Positions 12,270 to 25,400 of a DNA stretch of 64,000 nt are shown piece by piece. The position numbers were made by a program, and so were the translations under genes. The stretch covers positions 32,471,559 to 32,535,558 of the forward strand of contig CM038708.1 of the NCBI GenBank assembly GCA_021613375.1, read 5' to 3'. Below the pieces are notes generated by a model. That model was not told the DNA's origin. It saw nothing but the letters and a program-made list of their open reading frames with translations, and ran no database searches. Position 1 is the first letter of the stretch, and every line of letters starts with the position of its first letter. Source of the DNA: Megaleporinus macrocephalus. Its lineage: Eukaryota > Chordata > Actinopteri > Characiformes > Anostomidae.

Positions 12270-13085
12270 GTAATGCATGTTTTGGGGATACAATATTTTG
12301 TGGCTGTCCTCTGGAGGATTTAGGCATTGCTTTGTTTGTCATTGTCATGTCAAAGGTTTCTTACAGACTACATGAAGTTTTCCTCCAAAGTTGTGCTGCA
12401 TTCCTTCCACCCACTACCCTCACAAACCCTCCAAGGCCTGCTGCAGAGAAGCACGCCCCCAGCATGATGCTGTCACCACCATGCTTCACATAGGGGATGG
12501 TTTGTTAATGATATGCAGTGTTTAGCCGCACATCCAAACAGCTCAATTTTAGTATCATCTTGTATATAAACTCAAACCAAGAGATCATATGAATTTTATT
12601 TAACTGCTTTCTTTTTTGCCACCCTCCTATAAAGCTGTGGCGCATAAAGCACCCAGGCAACAGTTATATGTCTCTCCCACTGAGGCTTGTAGCTCTTTTA
12701 GGCTTGTCATAGGTCTGTCTCTTCATGGCCTCTTTACTAGTCTGCTCCTTGCTCGATCAATGTGCAATGTGCACAGGCTGTTCTTGGCAGATTTGTAGCT
12801 GTTCCATACTCCATGCGTTATGATTTATTTAACTGTATTCCAAGGAATATTCAGTGTTTTGGAAATAAAGTTGCTTGGGATGTTGTGTTATCTTCTTATT
12901 GAAGGATATGCCAAGATTCTGAACCACAAAGAGCTGGACTTTCCACATGCAGGTGTATTTATAATATAATAATAATTTGCAACTCCTTGACTCCATGCTA
13001 GTCATCTGTAACATTTTTATCATCATTTCAATCATGGGACATTTGTCTCTTATCAATGGGCTGCGGCAGTAATAATTTAGAAACA
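12270..13085 (-). mobile_element. decayed Tc1/mariner-type element, minus strand
   Basis: It contains agcatgatgctgtcaccacc then atgcttcacatagggg (about 12462-12500), and later ttgccaccctcctataaagc, in the order seen in a widespread teleost DNA transposon. The frames are broken. Confidence 0.5.
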
Positions 13086-13544
13086 TTAAATATGTTGTGC
13101 AGTGTTAATACTGTTTATAGTCACTGTAGGTCTTTATAAATGATGTACATAGGTGTTATATGTTAGAGGCTATTGTAAGTTCTATGAATCAACATACTAT
13201 TACAGGTCATAGGCTATTAAAATGATAGAAATGTACATGACTAAATATGTTATTGGTTCTTATAAATTATGCAATTGTACAAGTCATAGGCATTATAGAA
13301 TTAATGGCCCTGTAAATTCTATATATTAACCTGTTACTAAAGTGTATGGATTTTTAAAAGGATAAACTATATAGAACTATTAAGTTTTTGTGAACTTGGA
13401 TTATTAAATGTTATTATAAGTTGAATAATATGCATAGATGGTATGTAATAGAAAAACAAAAACATTGGTAATTTACCTTTGTCACAATCTATTTGATTTA
13501 TTTTTAAATAATTTAATTTAACAGCGATATCAATTTAGCCATTT

Positions 13545-13815
13545 AAAAAAGTGAGTACACCACTGTATAATAACTAGTATGACCCATTTTTGCTTAAAAA
13601 CAATTTTATGTAGATTTCCTGTAACTGCCCAGTTTCTGCGATCTACTGGAAGAAATGTTTGTACATCCCTCCTGTTTCAAATCCCCCAACCAGCATTTAA
13701 ATGAGATTTAGATCTGGGTTTTGATTAGACCACCATCCTTTTCTCCCTTAAGCCATTCGTTGGTGGATTCATATGTATGTTTGGGATCATTATCCTCTTG
13801 CAAGGTCCATGTCTT
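13545..13815 (-). mobile_element. transposon fragment
   Basis: The block agtgagtacaccactg through atgagatttagatctgggtt to atcattatcctcttgcaagg resembles the 5' part of fish Tc1-like or related elements. No open frame remains. Confidence 0.4.
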
Positions 13816-14819
13816 TAGCGTTGATATGAAATGAAAAGAATAAAAGAGAATCCAGAAAAGTATGAAAGATAATTCAGAGTCAATTCGGATGGTGAGATGG
13901 CCAGGTTCTACAGCAACAAAGCAATGCTAGACATGAAAACCTTAGTCTGGTTAAACTTGCAGGGGCAGCCTGGTCTGGAGAATTTAAAAGTGGTTTTAAA
14001 TGTAAAGGACTTGTAGATACTTTTACAGACATCAGAGTAATTGATTTCCAATATGTTGAAAACACTTCAAATCCCTTCCCAGACTCACAACAACTTTCTT
14101 TATGGAAGACTTAGAGAGCTCTTTTGATCTATGCCTGACGATACACCAACCACTTCAATAACAAAGAGCATACCAGACCAGATATCTGAACTTTAAATAA
14201 GTTCCTCCAAGATACTCTAATCATTTTTAAAACATTCCAATCAACTGTTTACAATGTCATATGTTTGAACTAGGGATATAAAGTTATATAGTTATACAAA
14301 TGACTGAAAAAGTTAATTTTAGGTGCTATTAATTATATAATTATAGAAATGTCGAGGTTATTATGCTTTAGATTTTAGATATATAAAGGTTATAAATGTT
14401 CTGGTCATTATAGATTATAGGCTATTGTAAATATTACAGTGCCCTCCACAAAAATTGGCTGATATTTGAGCATTTTATACATGTACCAGTTATCATGAAT
14501 TCTATAAATATGTAGATTCTTATATGTTCTAGGTTCTTATAAATGATGGTTGTAAATGTATACTCACATTGATTTAATCAAGCGCTGACACACAGAAAGG
14601 AAGAAGGTTCCAGTGGTTCAGAGAATTCTTGTCTTTTTAGGTGTGTATGAGTGTGAGTGTGTGTGAGTGTGAGAACCAAAGCTCAAATGTTAGCTGATTA
14701 GAGCAGCTCCTGATCTATCTGTAGATCTCTATTCAGAAATATCACGACCTTTCTCCATCTGCTCCTTCTCTCCACATCATTAACATTTATCAACACACAT
14801 AGAAGCCCCCCCACCTACA

Positions 14820-14841
14820 CACACACACACACACACACACA
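14820..14841. repeat. (CA)n microsatellite
   Basis: About 11 CA units seen directly. Confidence 0.85.
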
Positions 14842-15199
14842 GTGTATCCGCCAACTCACACACTGTAAGATTCCCTCTCTCTTCCTCTCTTCCTCTCTTC
14901 AGTGCTTAGCTTTGAAGTGCCCTTCAGTGGCTCCCTGTAGGCTGAAGTGTTCTCTCTCTGCTCACTATCATGCTCTTAATGCCCGTTTAGCTCCTTCTTC
15001 TCCACTCCACTGCTACGCTCGTCCACTTCACAGTCTACTCCCTCTCTCTCTAGCCCTATCTCTTTCACTCACTCTTTCTGGTGGTTATACTGCATGACTG
15101 GATTTTGGTAATAATACTAATATACCATGTACAGTAATTGGATGTATATATACAACTAGAGTAAAACTTATAAGCCCCCTTTATGAAATCCAACAAAAC

Positions 15200-15780
15200 C
15201 CTGAGCTGTTTCAGTGAAATGCCCAGTATTTAGTGTAATCACATCCAAAACAACTAAAATTAAGTATCCACAGTGTTTGATATAGATGTTTTACTGATGC
15301 AAGGACAAAAATGTCAGGCCAAATTGATTAGCCCTGTCAGAATTAATAATCAATAGTGTGACCTTTCTGACAGAAACTGTTTACTGTTGTTCCTAACAAG
15401 GTTCTGGCACCTGCCTCTTCTTAGCCTATTCCTCCATCATAAATTGTTTCAGCTCAAGTATTTTAAGCATGGACCTTAACTTTGAAGTTCTGCCATAGAT
15501 TCTCAATAGGATTGAAACTTGGGCTGTGAGAGGGCCACTCCTGGACCTTGACTGTGGTGTCCTTCAAGGTTTTGGACCAACCTGGATGTGTGCTTCAGGT
15601 CACTGTTTTGCTAGAAGACCCAGTTGTGACCCAAAGTCAGGAATCTTCACATTTTCCATTAGAATGTCCACATGATTTTCCTTCTTTATCATCCCATGTG
15701 TCCAAACAAGGTTCCTTTTGCATTAAATAGCAAAACACCCCCCAGGATTATATGTTCAGCTGTGAGAACTGTGTTTTTAG
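15200..15780 (-). mobile_element. decayed Tc1-like element, minus strand
   Basis: Motifs such as attctcaataggattgaaac, gggccactcctggaccttga and gtcactgttttgctagaaga occur in the order known from fish Tc1-like copies read in reverse. The frame is lost. It lies about 250 bp before exon 10. Confidence 0.5.
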
Positions 15781-16026
15781 GGTTGACCTGTGAATTGCAA
15801 ATGTTTTTTTTTTAAATACAAAATGTACTAAATGGGGTTTTACATTGATGAATGTTATGTGAATGTTAATGTTAATATTGGAGTATGTTAATATATCTAT
15901 TTTACACTCTCTTAAAAGTTGGCAGTGCTCATAAATGGTGTGACTCGGTCAGAGCACCACCAGCTTGGTCAGGCCCTCAATTAAAATGAGTGTAACTTTG
16001 TGTGTATATGTCTGTATTTCTCACAG

Positions 16027-16240
16027 GTGATCCTGCGTGCTAAGCGAGGTGTTAGCTACATGGGCGATGTGGTGGTAGATGACATTGCGTTTGTAGACTG
16101 TGCCCCGCCCATCATCTCTGGCCTTCCCTGCAAAAAGGATGAGTTTGCTTGTGCTAATGGTCACTGCATCCCTAAAGAAAACCTGTGTGATTTCATTGAC
16201 CACTGTGGAGACGCTTCAGACGAGAACCACTACATCTGCA
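16027..16240 (+). CDS. malrd1: malrd1 exon 10: end of MAM3 plus LDLa3
   Basis: Phase 0 in, phase 1 out, 214 nt, residues 586-656. VILRAKRGVSYMGDVVVDDI and AFVDC finish MAM3. After APPIISGLP comes LDLa3, CKKDEFACANGHCIPKENLC and CDFIDHCGDASDENHYIC, with a three-residue stretch (HYI) before the last Cys. Acceptor tatttctcacag, donor gtgaga. The 5.3-kb intron before it holds several transposon remnants. Confidence 0.91.
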
Positions 16241-16365
16241 GTGAGAAGCTACACAGTATCAATAGGAGAACATACACAAATTGCGTTTTGTTTTTGCCGC
16301 ATATGTTCCTGCTAATAACACAGCTTTCTGGTGTGTGTCTGTGTGTGCGTGTGGTCTTTCACCAG

Positions 16366-16613
16366 AGGGCATAGGTGGCCGCTGCAATTTCGAATTTGAC
16401 CTTTGCTCCTGGAGACAGCTGAAGAATGATAATTTTGATTGGCAAATTATTACAGGAAGAACCTCCACTTTGGGTACCGGTCCATCCACTGACCACACGC
16501 TGCGCAACTCTTCGGGACACTACCTGTACCTGGAGAGCTCCTTTCCCCATGTCGCAGGAGACACGGCCCGAATCTCTGGACCAGTGTTCAGCTATCACAG
16601 CAGGGAGTGCAAG
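16366..16613 (+). CDS. malrd1: malrd1 exon 11: N-terminal two-thirds of MAM4
   Basis: Phase 1 in, phase 0 out, 248 nt, residues 657-739. It encodes GIGGRCNFEFDLCSWRQL, NFDWQI, GTGPSTDHTLRNSSGHYLYL and ISGPVFSYHSRECK. The acceptor is gtggtctttcaccag, chosen over an AG two bases later because only this one keeps the phase. The upstream intron is 125 bp and rich in gtgtgt. Donor gtgaat. Confidence 0.91.
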
Positions 16614-17249
16614 GTGAATGACTGTTTTGTGGCGGAGAGGTTAAGGGGGATAGCTTTGGCTGAAAAAAGTGTGCAAAAAAGTGTAAAATTGCCGTGTCTG
16701 ATTTTAATTAGTTGATTTTCAGTAAATTTGTTATTAGTATTTATTATTACTTTTGGGTTTTTCCCTCTTTAACAGCAATTTTACCGCAGTATAAAGCTTC
16801 CTGGCGTGTTATTAGTTAGACGGATATATAGGTGGTTATGTGGCTGGTAATATAAGGTAGTGGTTTGGCAGCACACGCTGCAGTTTTGATGGTGGCAGGC
16901 TCAGAGGGGTGTCAGCAGCTGTCTGTGTGATACTGGATCACATCAATCAACCCCTGAGCCTGACTGCCCTTCTTAACTTCGCTATGTTACACCTATCAAT
17001 CACTCTGTCAAACGAAGAGAGTGAGAGAGAAAGAGAAGGGATATGTATGGTATGAGAAGAAAATAAAACAGGGGATTAGTCATGCATAGAATGACTGTTA
17101 AGGTTGGCATGGATGTGTGTGTACATACAGAAGTCCATTCAAACAACTGCATGATTCAGTGAAGATCCATTCAGCTGGGCAGGCAGACACGCAGACACCC
17201 ATCCAATGTTCATGCACCCAAGTGGGAGTGTCTGGTGTGCGGTGGTCTT

Positions 17250-17272
17250 TAGAGAGAGAGAGAGGGAGAGAG

Positions 17273-17307
<35 letters not shown>
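17250..17307. repeat. (GA)n microsatellite
   Basis: GA dinucleotide run with a short interruption (agaaaaaaga), seen directly in intron 11. Confidence 0.9.
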
Positions 17308-17310
<3 letters not shown>

Positions 17311-17491
17311 AAGATGATCAGCAGCTGCCAGCTTGTTGTCCTTCCTCAGACCACTTACAGTAGTAATACCTCAGATGCTAATGGGGGGGCAGTTACTGAG
17401 AGCGAGAGAAGATAGAAAGACTGGTTATGTTGTGAGAGAGCTAGTATATAACTGTTCTTCTTCTCTGCATTACTAAGTTGGCAAACTAACT

Positions 17492-17543
17492 ATTCATTAT
17501 ATATATAATGAATTCATAATATATATTCATTATATATATAACT

Positions 17544-17593
<50 letters not shown>
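17492..17593. repeat. AT palindrome and (AT)n tract
   Basis: A 22-bp perfect palindrome at 17492-17513 (attcattata and its complement) is followed by a second attcattatata copy and about 24 AT units to 17593. This could form a hairpin or cruciform. Confidence 0.85.
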
Positions 17594-17597
<4 letters not shown>

Positions 17598-17884
17598 CCT
17601 AGCTAATGCTAGGTAGCTGTCTGTAGCTGCCTGCTGCCCCTTTACTCGCTTCTTTCACACATTGCTTTGCCCACCTGTCTCTATGTCTGTTCGTCTGTTT
17701 ATTTATGTGCAATTCATTTATTCATCTATCTGAATGTCTCCTTATCTGAAGCCTTTTTTTCACCCAGTCTGTATCACATAAAAGCTGGATAATGATTTTA
17801 GTTGCATGTGACTGGCAGAGCGGGATAGGAGTACTGTCAATCAAGCTGCTCATTAAAGCTGTCGGTCAAGCTACTCAGTTGATA

Positions 17885-18000
17885 CGCTCAGCACAGCACA
17901 CACTACCATGTCAATAACACTGTTTTGCTAAGAATGCTTGACCACCCAAATAATATCTGATCAAAGGCAGACCTGTGGTCAGAAACTGACCAGTGAGATA
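17885..18000. repeat. fragment of a dispersed repeat family
   Basis: cacacactaccatgtcaata, gaccacccaaataatatctg and ggtcagaaactgaccagtg resemble a degraded part of the family at 18500-19030. Confidence 0.4.
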
Positions 18001-18109
18001 GAGGGTGCTGAATTGTGCACAGCAGACTTGTGTTTATGTTTATCTTTCTGTCGAAGCTCATGATGTGAGTATGGTTTTCTAAGACGGTGGATGTTTCTCT
18101 GGGTTGTAG

Positions 18110-18395
18110 ATGGTGTTTTACCTGCATATGTCCGGCAATGGCAGTGGCTCTTTAAATGTGTATATGACCACAAAGTCCTCCCGCTCGCTCCTGCACGGCC
18201 TCAGCGGACATCAAGGCAACTACTGGATCCGCCAGGAAGTGCCCCTGTCCTCTACCGAGCACTTCCAGGTCATGATTGAGGGCAAGGTGGGCCGGAACGG
18301 AAAAGGTGACATCTGCCTCGATGACATCACTTTCTCACCTGGATGTCTTCTTGTGAAAAATGCCAGACTGGACGTCCCCCCTCCTCTGCCCTCTG
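18110..18395 (+). CDS. malrd1: malrd1 exon 12: C-terminal part of MAM4 and linker
   Basis: Phase 0 in, phase 1 out, 286 nt, residues 740-834. It encodes MVFYLHMSGNGSGSLNVYM, GNYWIRQEVPL, STEHFQVMIEG and DICLDDITFSPGC, then a linker ending VPPPLPS. The FQ|V point, interrupted by introns in MAM2 and MAM3, is continuous here, and the DNA there reads cag-gtc, so it could act as a cryptic donor. Acceptor gggttgtag, donor gtatgc. Confidence 0.91.
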
Positions 18396-18499
18396 GTATG
18401 CATTACTTTAACAAATGACTTGCCTTTACAGACAAGACATCTTCCTGTTTCTCCTATTTATCTTATTCTACGCTAAAATTCTATCAACCTTTGAAGGGC

Positions 18500-19030
18500 C
18501 ACAATGATTTACAGTGACACTGATGTGGTGATGGTGTGTTAGTGTGTGTTGTGCTGGTGTGAGTGGATCAGACATCAGTGGATCAGTTAAAGACCTCTGT
18601 GTTACTGTGTTACTGCTGAGTGTAGTCCACCAACAAAAACTATCCAGACAGTGTCCTGTGGGCAGCGTCATGTGACCACTGATGAAGGACTAAATGATGA
18701 CCAACACAGACTGCAGCAGTTTGTTGGGTGGACCAACAAAGTAGGAGTGTGTGTTAGAGTGTACAGTGAGCTAACACAGTGTCTAAAAACTGTCATTAGT
18801 GCAACAGACACTAACACACCACCATGTCAGTGCCACTGCAGTGCTGAGAATGATCCACCACCCAGATAATGGTGGTCCTGTGGGGGCCCTGAAGAACATG
18901 ATGAAAGGGGATAAAAAATTACAAAGAGAAACACATAGACTGCAGTCTGTAGTTGTAGAACTAAAAAGTGCTACAAAGTGAGTTGATGAAATGGACAGTG
19001 AGTGTAGAAACAAGGAGGTGTACTCAGTGT
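18500..19030. repeat. dispersed repeat rich in gtgtgttagtgtgtgtt
   Basis: It starts atttacagtgacactgatgt, passes gcgtcatgtgaccactgatg and agtgccactgcagtgctgag, and ends agtgagtgtagaaacaagga near 19015. It looks like a non-autonomous element; degraded pieces lie at 17885, 26281 and 27565. I recall it as abundant in ostariophysan fishes. Confidence 0.55.
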
Positions 19031-19589
19031 TCCCTCAGTGTGTATGTTTCTTCTGTTTATATATTTATATATATATGTTATGTATATGTTAAGCTACTGA
19101 GTATTACTGGATGAGTAGCCGTAATGATTCCTGTTCCACAAGACGTTTAATATGAGCTGCATCTGCGCTGATTTATTTCAAATGTATTCTTTAGATCTCA
19201 GATGAACCTGAGCTGCTCTGTGTAACATTAGGGGACATTAAGTAAGGAAAGAAATATTGTAGTAACATACATCACAGTAACAGTCGGCTAAAGAAGAAGA
19301 AATGCTGGCACAAGCAGCCTTTAAACAGCTGTTGGCTGGTTAATAGTTAATTTTGATGTTAACGGTTGGTACAGAAACATTAGCTTTGGGAAACTCAAAT
19401 TTGTTTCTGTGGCTCAGGAAACTAAAATATAAAAAACGTTCAGCCTCTCATGTGACACGTTTAGCACGTTAATGGACTGTTTAATGATGCTTGTTCAATG
19501 AAGTTGTGGTGCCTGTTGTTATTGTGTTTCAAATCAGTTGATGGATGTTTACATCATGCTAATAAAGACGCATAACAACGTCATTGTGT

Positions 19590-19655
19590 GTACCCTGGTA
19601 ACTCCTAGGGTTTCCCTGGTTACTCCTAGGGTTTCTTTGGTTACTCCTAAGCCCT
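19590..19655. repeat. short tandem repeat, unit about 24 bp
   Basis: Three copies of a ctggttactcctagggtttc-like unit, seen directly, just upstream of the 26-bp minisatellite. Confidence 0.8.
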
Positions 19656-19663
19656 CTGTCACT

Positions 19664-20345
19664 GACTGACTGTGCTGCCCTCTCCCTCTTAGTGACTGTG
19701 CTGCTCTCTGTCCCTGAGTGACTGTGCTTCTGTCTGACCCTAAGTGACTGTGATGCTCTCTCTCCCTCAGTGATTGTGCTGCTCTTAGTTTCTAAGTGAC
19801 GGCACTGCTCTCTGTCCCTCAGTAACTTCGATGCTCTCTCTGCTGCAGTGACTGTGCTGCTCTCTCTCTCTCAGTGACTATGCTGCTGTTTCTCCCTCAG
19901 TGACTGTGCTGCTCTCTCTCCCTCAGTGACTGTGCTGCTCTCTCTCCCTCAGTGACTGTGCTGCTCTCTCTCCCTCAGTTACTATGCTGCTGTTTCTCCC
20001 TCAGTGACTATGCTGCTGTTTCTCCCTCAGTGACTGTGCTGCTCTCTCTCCCTCAGTGACTGTGCTGCTCTCTCTCCCTCAGTAACTATGCTGCTGTTTC
20101 TCCCTCAGTGACTGTGCTGCTCTCTCTCCCTCAGTGACTGTGCTGCTCTCTCTCCCTCAGTGACTATGCTGCTGTTTCTCCCTCAGTGACTGTGCTGCTC
20201 TCTCTCCCTCAGTGACTGTGCTGCTCTCTCTCCCTCAGTGACTGTGCTGCTCTCTCTCCCTCAGTGACTGTGCTGCTCTCTCTCCCTCAGTGACTGTGCT
20301 GCTCTCTCTCTCTCAGTGACTATGCTGCTCTTTCTCTCAGTGACT
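19664..20345. repeat. 26-bp minisatellite of acceptor-like units
   Basis: About 26 copies of the unit gtgactgtgctgctctctct plus ccctca. Copies are diverged at the 5' end and nearly identical from about 19890. Each junction reads ctctctctccctcag, close to a vertebrate 3' splice site. The array lies in intron 12 of malrd1. Confidence 0.93.
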
Positions 20346-20916
20346 GCATGGTCTTAACAGGTTAGCTGCTGGGCTCAGGTTGATCTTTACTGTATTATGA
20401 TTACTGTCTGTTACATTAGCATTAGTTTTAAACAATAGCTTAACTTGCCCTTAATTCAGTCCTGTTCTTTATCGGCCTGTTCTTATTACAAATGAGTAAA
20501 TGCGGCTGATCGGTGGTTAGCAGTTAACTACCAAATTTACATTACTTTAACATATTTACAATTTATTACATTTACTAAAAGAAACAGAATTGGCAAATAA
20601 AATTATGTGGTCTATTTCAGACGCACTTCCGTTCTGCTGTTGCTGATTATAAGAATTTATTCCTATATTGCATTATTGCCTGGTTATCTCACTTTTCCCA
20701 CACCACTATGGTGTCTTATAATGTTTCTCCCACTCCTCTGTGGATGTCTCTAGTGTCTCCATGTTTCTCATATTTTTAGCTTCATCACTCAAGACTTTAT
20801 TAAAACAGCTCCAGCTGGTTAATACAGTCAAAACACAAAGTCATATTTTGTGACAGTCTGATTATATTACAAATACATTCACTCACTACTCACTCACTAT
20901 TCTCTCTCTGTATCTC

Positions 20917-20918
<2 letters not shown>

Positions 20919-20993
<75 letters not shown>
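20919..20993. repeat. (TC)n microsatellite
   Basis: About 37 TC units seen directly. Confidence 0.95.
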
Positions 20994-20997
<4 letters not shown>

Positions 20998-22185
20998 CTG
21001 CCTCCCTGGGATTGGCCTGGTCTCCCCATCTGCATTCAGTATTGATGGGTTGTCTTTAGTAGGTTTTGCCCCCGAGATGCATCTCATCTGCAACAGCGAA
21101 GTAACACAACCAGATTATACAACACGCCTGGCCTTTCATTTTCAGCAGCTGCTGGAAATAAGGACATATTATTTTCTGGAAATGGTATTTCATGAAGCAG
21201 TGTCTATGGTTCGTCCATACGTCCTGATTATTTCTATGCAAATAAGGGAACCTGCCACACTCTTTTAAATAAAACATGCTGCGTCTTTTAGTTAAGAATT
21301 ATTGGGATGGAAATAACGCGCAGATATTGCTTCGCTCGGCTTTGTTGTTCTACACGCTTGCAGAGATACTGTGATTAAAATAATTTGCTTGTTTTCCTCT
21401 GTTGATTCCGGTGGATGAATGCTTTCTTTTTAAGTGTGTGTTTTTATATTTATGAGATCCCTCTGCGCCTGTCTTGCATGACTTGCTGTTCTACATGGGT
21501 TTCTGTGCAAAACAAAGGCGGCCCTTGTGAATCCCTTCAGTTATTTACACATGGGCTCCTCAGAGAGAGAGCTGCAGAATGAGTGTAGGGGCAATAGAGA
21601 CAGGGGTGAGATGTTGAAGTTTTTTATATTGATTGTCGAGACTGTGGGGTGTGAGAGGAGGGAATAAATGTTCCTGTTGTAGCAGGAGCTTACCATGTGT
21701 TTTTCTCAAGAGTATCGGTGTGTAATTCAGTGGCTTGCTCTATGTGTGTGGTCCCCTACAGCACTAAGCCTCTGGTTTGTGTGTGTATGTGTGTGTGTAT
21801 GTGTGGGCGCATATGTCTGTATCTACACTGAAAGCCCTGATGTTATCTGTACTTGAATTATTAAATTATATTTACTTAATTTCTTGTAATTGGTTGCTAT
21901 CACTTAATGCAAGCAAATTTTAAGTGTACTTATTTTAGTGAGTAGTGCAAACTCAAAAGAAGAAAACTGGGGGCGGAGTTCCTTAGAATTCCTAGCTCGG
22001 TAGGAATATCTGTTTATGTCTGTTCATTAACTCTTTTTTCCTTTATATGTTGTTTTCAAATAAACAACCCATTCACATGATATATCTGGATTAATACAAC
22101 TTTAGCACTTAGGTGTAGGTCTTTAGGACTCCTAACCGTGAATGCGTTTAGTGTCTCTGCTGAATAGTCAGCTTGGTTGCAACAG

Positions 22186-22490
22186 GACTTTAGATAGATT
22201 GATTATTGATCCCAAAGAGAACTTCAAGAGCTCCGCATTTAACCCATCCGTGCAGTGAAACACATATATACACACACACACTAGTGAACAGACACTCTAG
22301 GGGGCAGTGAATACACTTGCCCTGAGTGGTGGGCAGCCCTACCACAGCGCCCCGGGAGCAGTCAGGGGTTAGGTGCCTCGCTCAAGGGCTCTTCAGTCGT
22401 GTCCTGTCGTTTCATGGGATTGGACCGGCGACCTTCTGGTCATAAGCCTGGTTCTGTAACCTCCAGCCCATGACTGCCCCCTAACTGCTG
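22186..22490. repeat. SINE/LINE-tail-like dispersed repeat
   Basis: The block atttaacccatccgtgcagt, tagggggcagtgaatacact, ggttaggtgcctcgctcaag, cggcgaccttctggtcataa and catgactgccccc is a repeat I recognise as widespread in teleosts. The class is uncertain. Confidence 0.6.
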
Positions 22491-25400
22491 CCAAGTCTAA
22501 TGACTAGTCCAGGGGTATTTAATTAGTTCAATAAGGGGTCCAGTCAGAGGAAATTTGCTCAGGCCAAGGTTTGGACCGTTGTCATTTTTAACTTAGGTAG
22601 CTAACTGAAGTAGCCTAGTATCAGCATTTTATACCATCAAAAACTGAAAGACCTCACACATACTGAAACACATCACACATACTGTTCAGTATATTTCAGA
22701 ATATTCACTGTTTCACTGTAAGGCACTGAATAAATTATTTATAAACTTGCTTTATAAAACAATGCTTTTGAAAAAAAGTGATAAATTGGTAAATAAACCG
22801 TGTGCCTTCTTGTGAACTCAGTTTCACAGATTGACACGTTGGTTTTACATAGCCGTTACATTGCTGTGGACTTTTCTTTTTTAGAGCACGTTATTCTCTG
22901 ACTCGTTTTACTCTGACTATGACTGCAGCTCCTGCTTCGTACCTCGCCTGTGTGCACAGATCTAAAAGTCTGTAATTAAAAGAAATACAGCTTTAGTTAC
23001 TTAAACTCAGGAAACTAGTTACCTCTGATATTTAATGTAGACTCAACTTATCAGGCTGTACAGAGCAGGTCCATGTTTGAATGAGGGTAAACTGTATAGC
23101 CATGTCTGTCGATGTGTAGATTGCCAACACGATCTCATGGGTGCTAATTTGATGATCATATGAATGATTAGGATTGATTTACTTTTGAATGATATATGAA
23201 CAGTCTGAATGATTAATGTATACACAATTTATTGAAGGTTAAATTAATAAAGAATATCATCCAGAGAAGACCTGAGTGATTAGCATGTAAATGATAAAAG
23301 TTATAACCGATTTACAAGTTTACAAAGATAAACACATAAAAGATGTTTGTGTTTACGGAATTGTTACGACACCGTGCTTAAAGGCTCATTGCTGAGCAAC
23401 AAAGTTGAGAAATAAACTGGCCTGTGTAGCCCCCAGCGGGTAGTCCAGGTGTTTAAACTTTAATTTGGGGAAGATCGTCAGACTGTATTCGCTAAAGAAT
23501 CAATTTACTTTGTTTACAAGTTATATATTTTTTGAGGAGATAATATAGATGCCAAACTCAGCGTCATCTTGCGAAGGCAGGCTACACCATGGCTTATGGC
23601 CTATGTATTTTTCAGAATGTCCTTAATATGAATGAAAGGTGGTCTTCTGCACAGTACTGTATGGGCCTGTATCTGGACCTGAACTTCAGTTTCTCACTTT
23701 CATAACTACATAAATATTAGTTTAAGGCATGTACCACGCTAGTTATTGAATAGTAATGTATAGCGATTACTAAATAATTAGTCTTAGGCTTATTGATTGA
23801 TTGTTAAGCCTGCCCTGTATTGTTAATATTCAAAGACATATTCTTAATTCAAACTCTATTCTTGGGGTGTTAGAAGCCCCTTGGGTTTGATCAGCATCAT
23901 ATCACACATACGCAGCGGATAGGCTCCAACTTTTAATTACTCTCAATTTGTCCTGAAGCCATTGGAGCTGTGTGGCTTTCCAAATTTACACTGATAAAAG
24001 ATATGTTTCACACAACCCACTGCTGTTCTCCTCTGCTGTATCCTCCAGTCATTCAGATACGGCAGTGCGTCTTATTGTGTAGGATGTGCATGCGGTATGT
24101 TCATCATGCCCACAGAACCGAATAAAAATGTATTTATATTATAATAAGACCATCATTCATATTTTAATATTTAAAAGGAGCAATATTTATGTTGATGCAG
24201 TCTGTCAAATTAATACCCTAAATAACAGTGAATACCATATGACCAGAAAGTCACAGTGTGGATCTCCAGGCATGGAAAGCAATAATGTTAACTCCCGTGT
24301 TGCCTCTTCTTTTTAGTAATTTGCCAAAAACGTCAGCCATCGCTGAGTTTACTCCTCCTTTCATTGGGTTTCTGTCCTTTATTGATGTAAACAGGAGCAG
24401 AACATCCAGCATGATTGACCAGAGGTTAGAAAATGACATCAACATATATTATTTGTTTATCTTAGCAAAGTATGTAACCTTAAAAATTATAATAATTCAA
24501 TAATAACAGAAAATAAAAATACAAAATTTAGAACAAAACATCATATCTCCAAATTCATGACTTAACATGAGAAGCAATAAACATTAACCTTTAATAGAAT
24601 TTATGTAACAACCAAAAAAGTAAAAAAAACAACAGGCCTCTGATTATTCAAACTCCATTGCTTAAGAACGGTGCCTCAAATCAAGGCAATGTTAATGTAT
24701 GTCACCCTTATGTCAATCCCTTACAACCTTACATGCCAGGCTTATAACATTTGCCTCATATATCTTAAAATTGTATGTCATCTTGTGTCATTTATAACAT
24801 GTTCAAAACAAATTAAAGTATTGCTTTATAAATCCATACTGCAGTACTTATGGTACTCTGGTTACCTGTACAAGCTGTAGCATTTAAGGTGGATTTAAAA
24901 ATGAACATCAACATGTCTGCTGACATTCCTTTAGAAACGGTGTCCGCCATTCCTCTAGCTTTGTTGTGGTTGTTTCTTGAGCTGACGTAAGTAAATTCTG
25001 GGGTGTAAATATTAATGAGTGGAGACTGTTATGTAACAGTCTAGGACTTTGCAGTTGGCTTGTTTTACTCTCCTTTACTCTCCTTTTGTAGAAGTGGGGT
25101 TTGTAACTGAAGGAGAATCAACATTGTTTGAGGTTCTTGGAATGCCAGTAGTACGTATTGAGCTACATAAACTACTGTTTATTCAACTACACCAATATAG
25201 ATACAGGTTTCAGTTCTATGACTCCTTTAAAATCATGATGACTACGGTTTTACTTTTAAACATAGTGTTATTCTGAACATTGTATAATGTACAGTTCTGC
25301 ATGGTTACAGTCATGGCTTCTAGTTTGCATCATTATTAATCTCGGGCGTAATGGCCTATTTTGCAGGAGAAAAAAAATTAGAGAACGACAAAAGGATTTG

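Noticed and set aside
19664..20345. The 26-bp array as a CRISPR-like array
   Set aside because: There are no spacers; units are directly tandem and the setting is a vertebrate intron.
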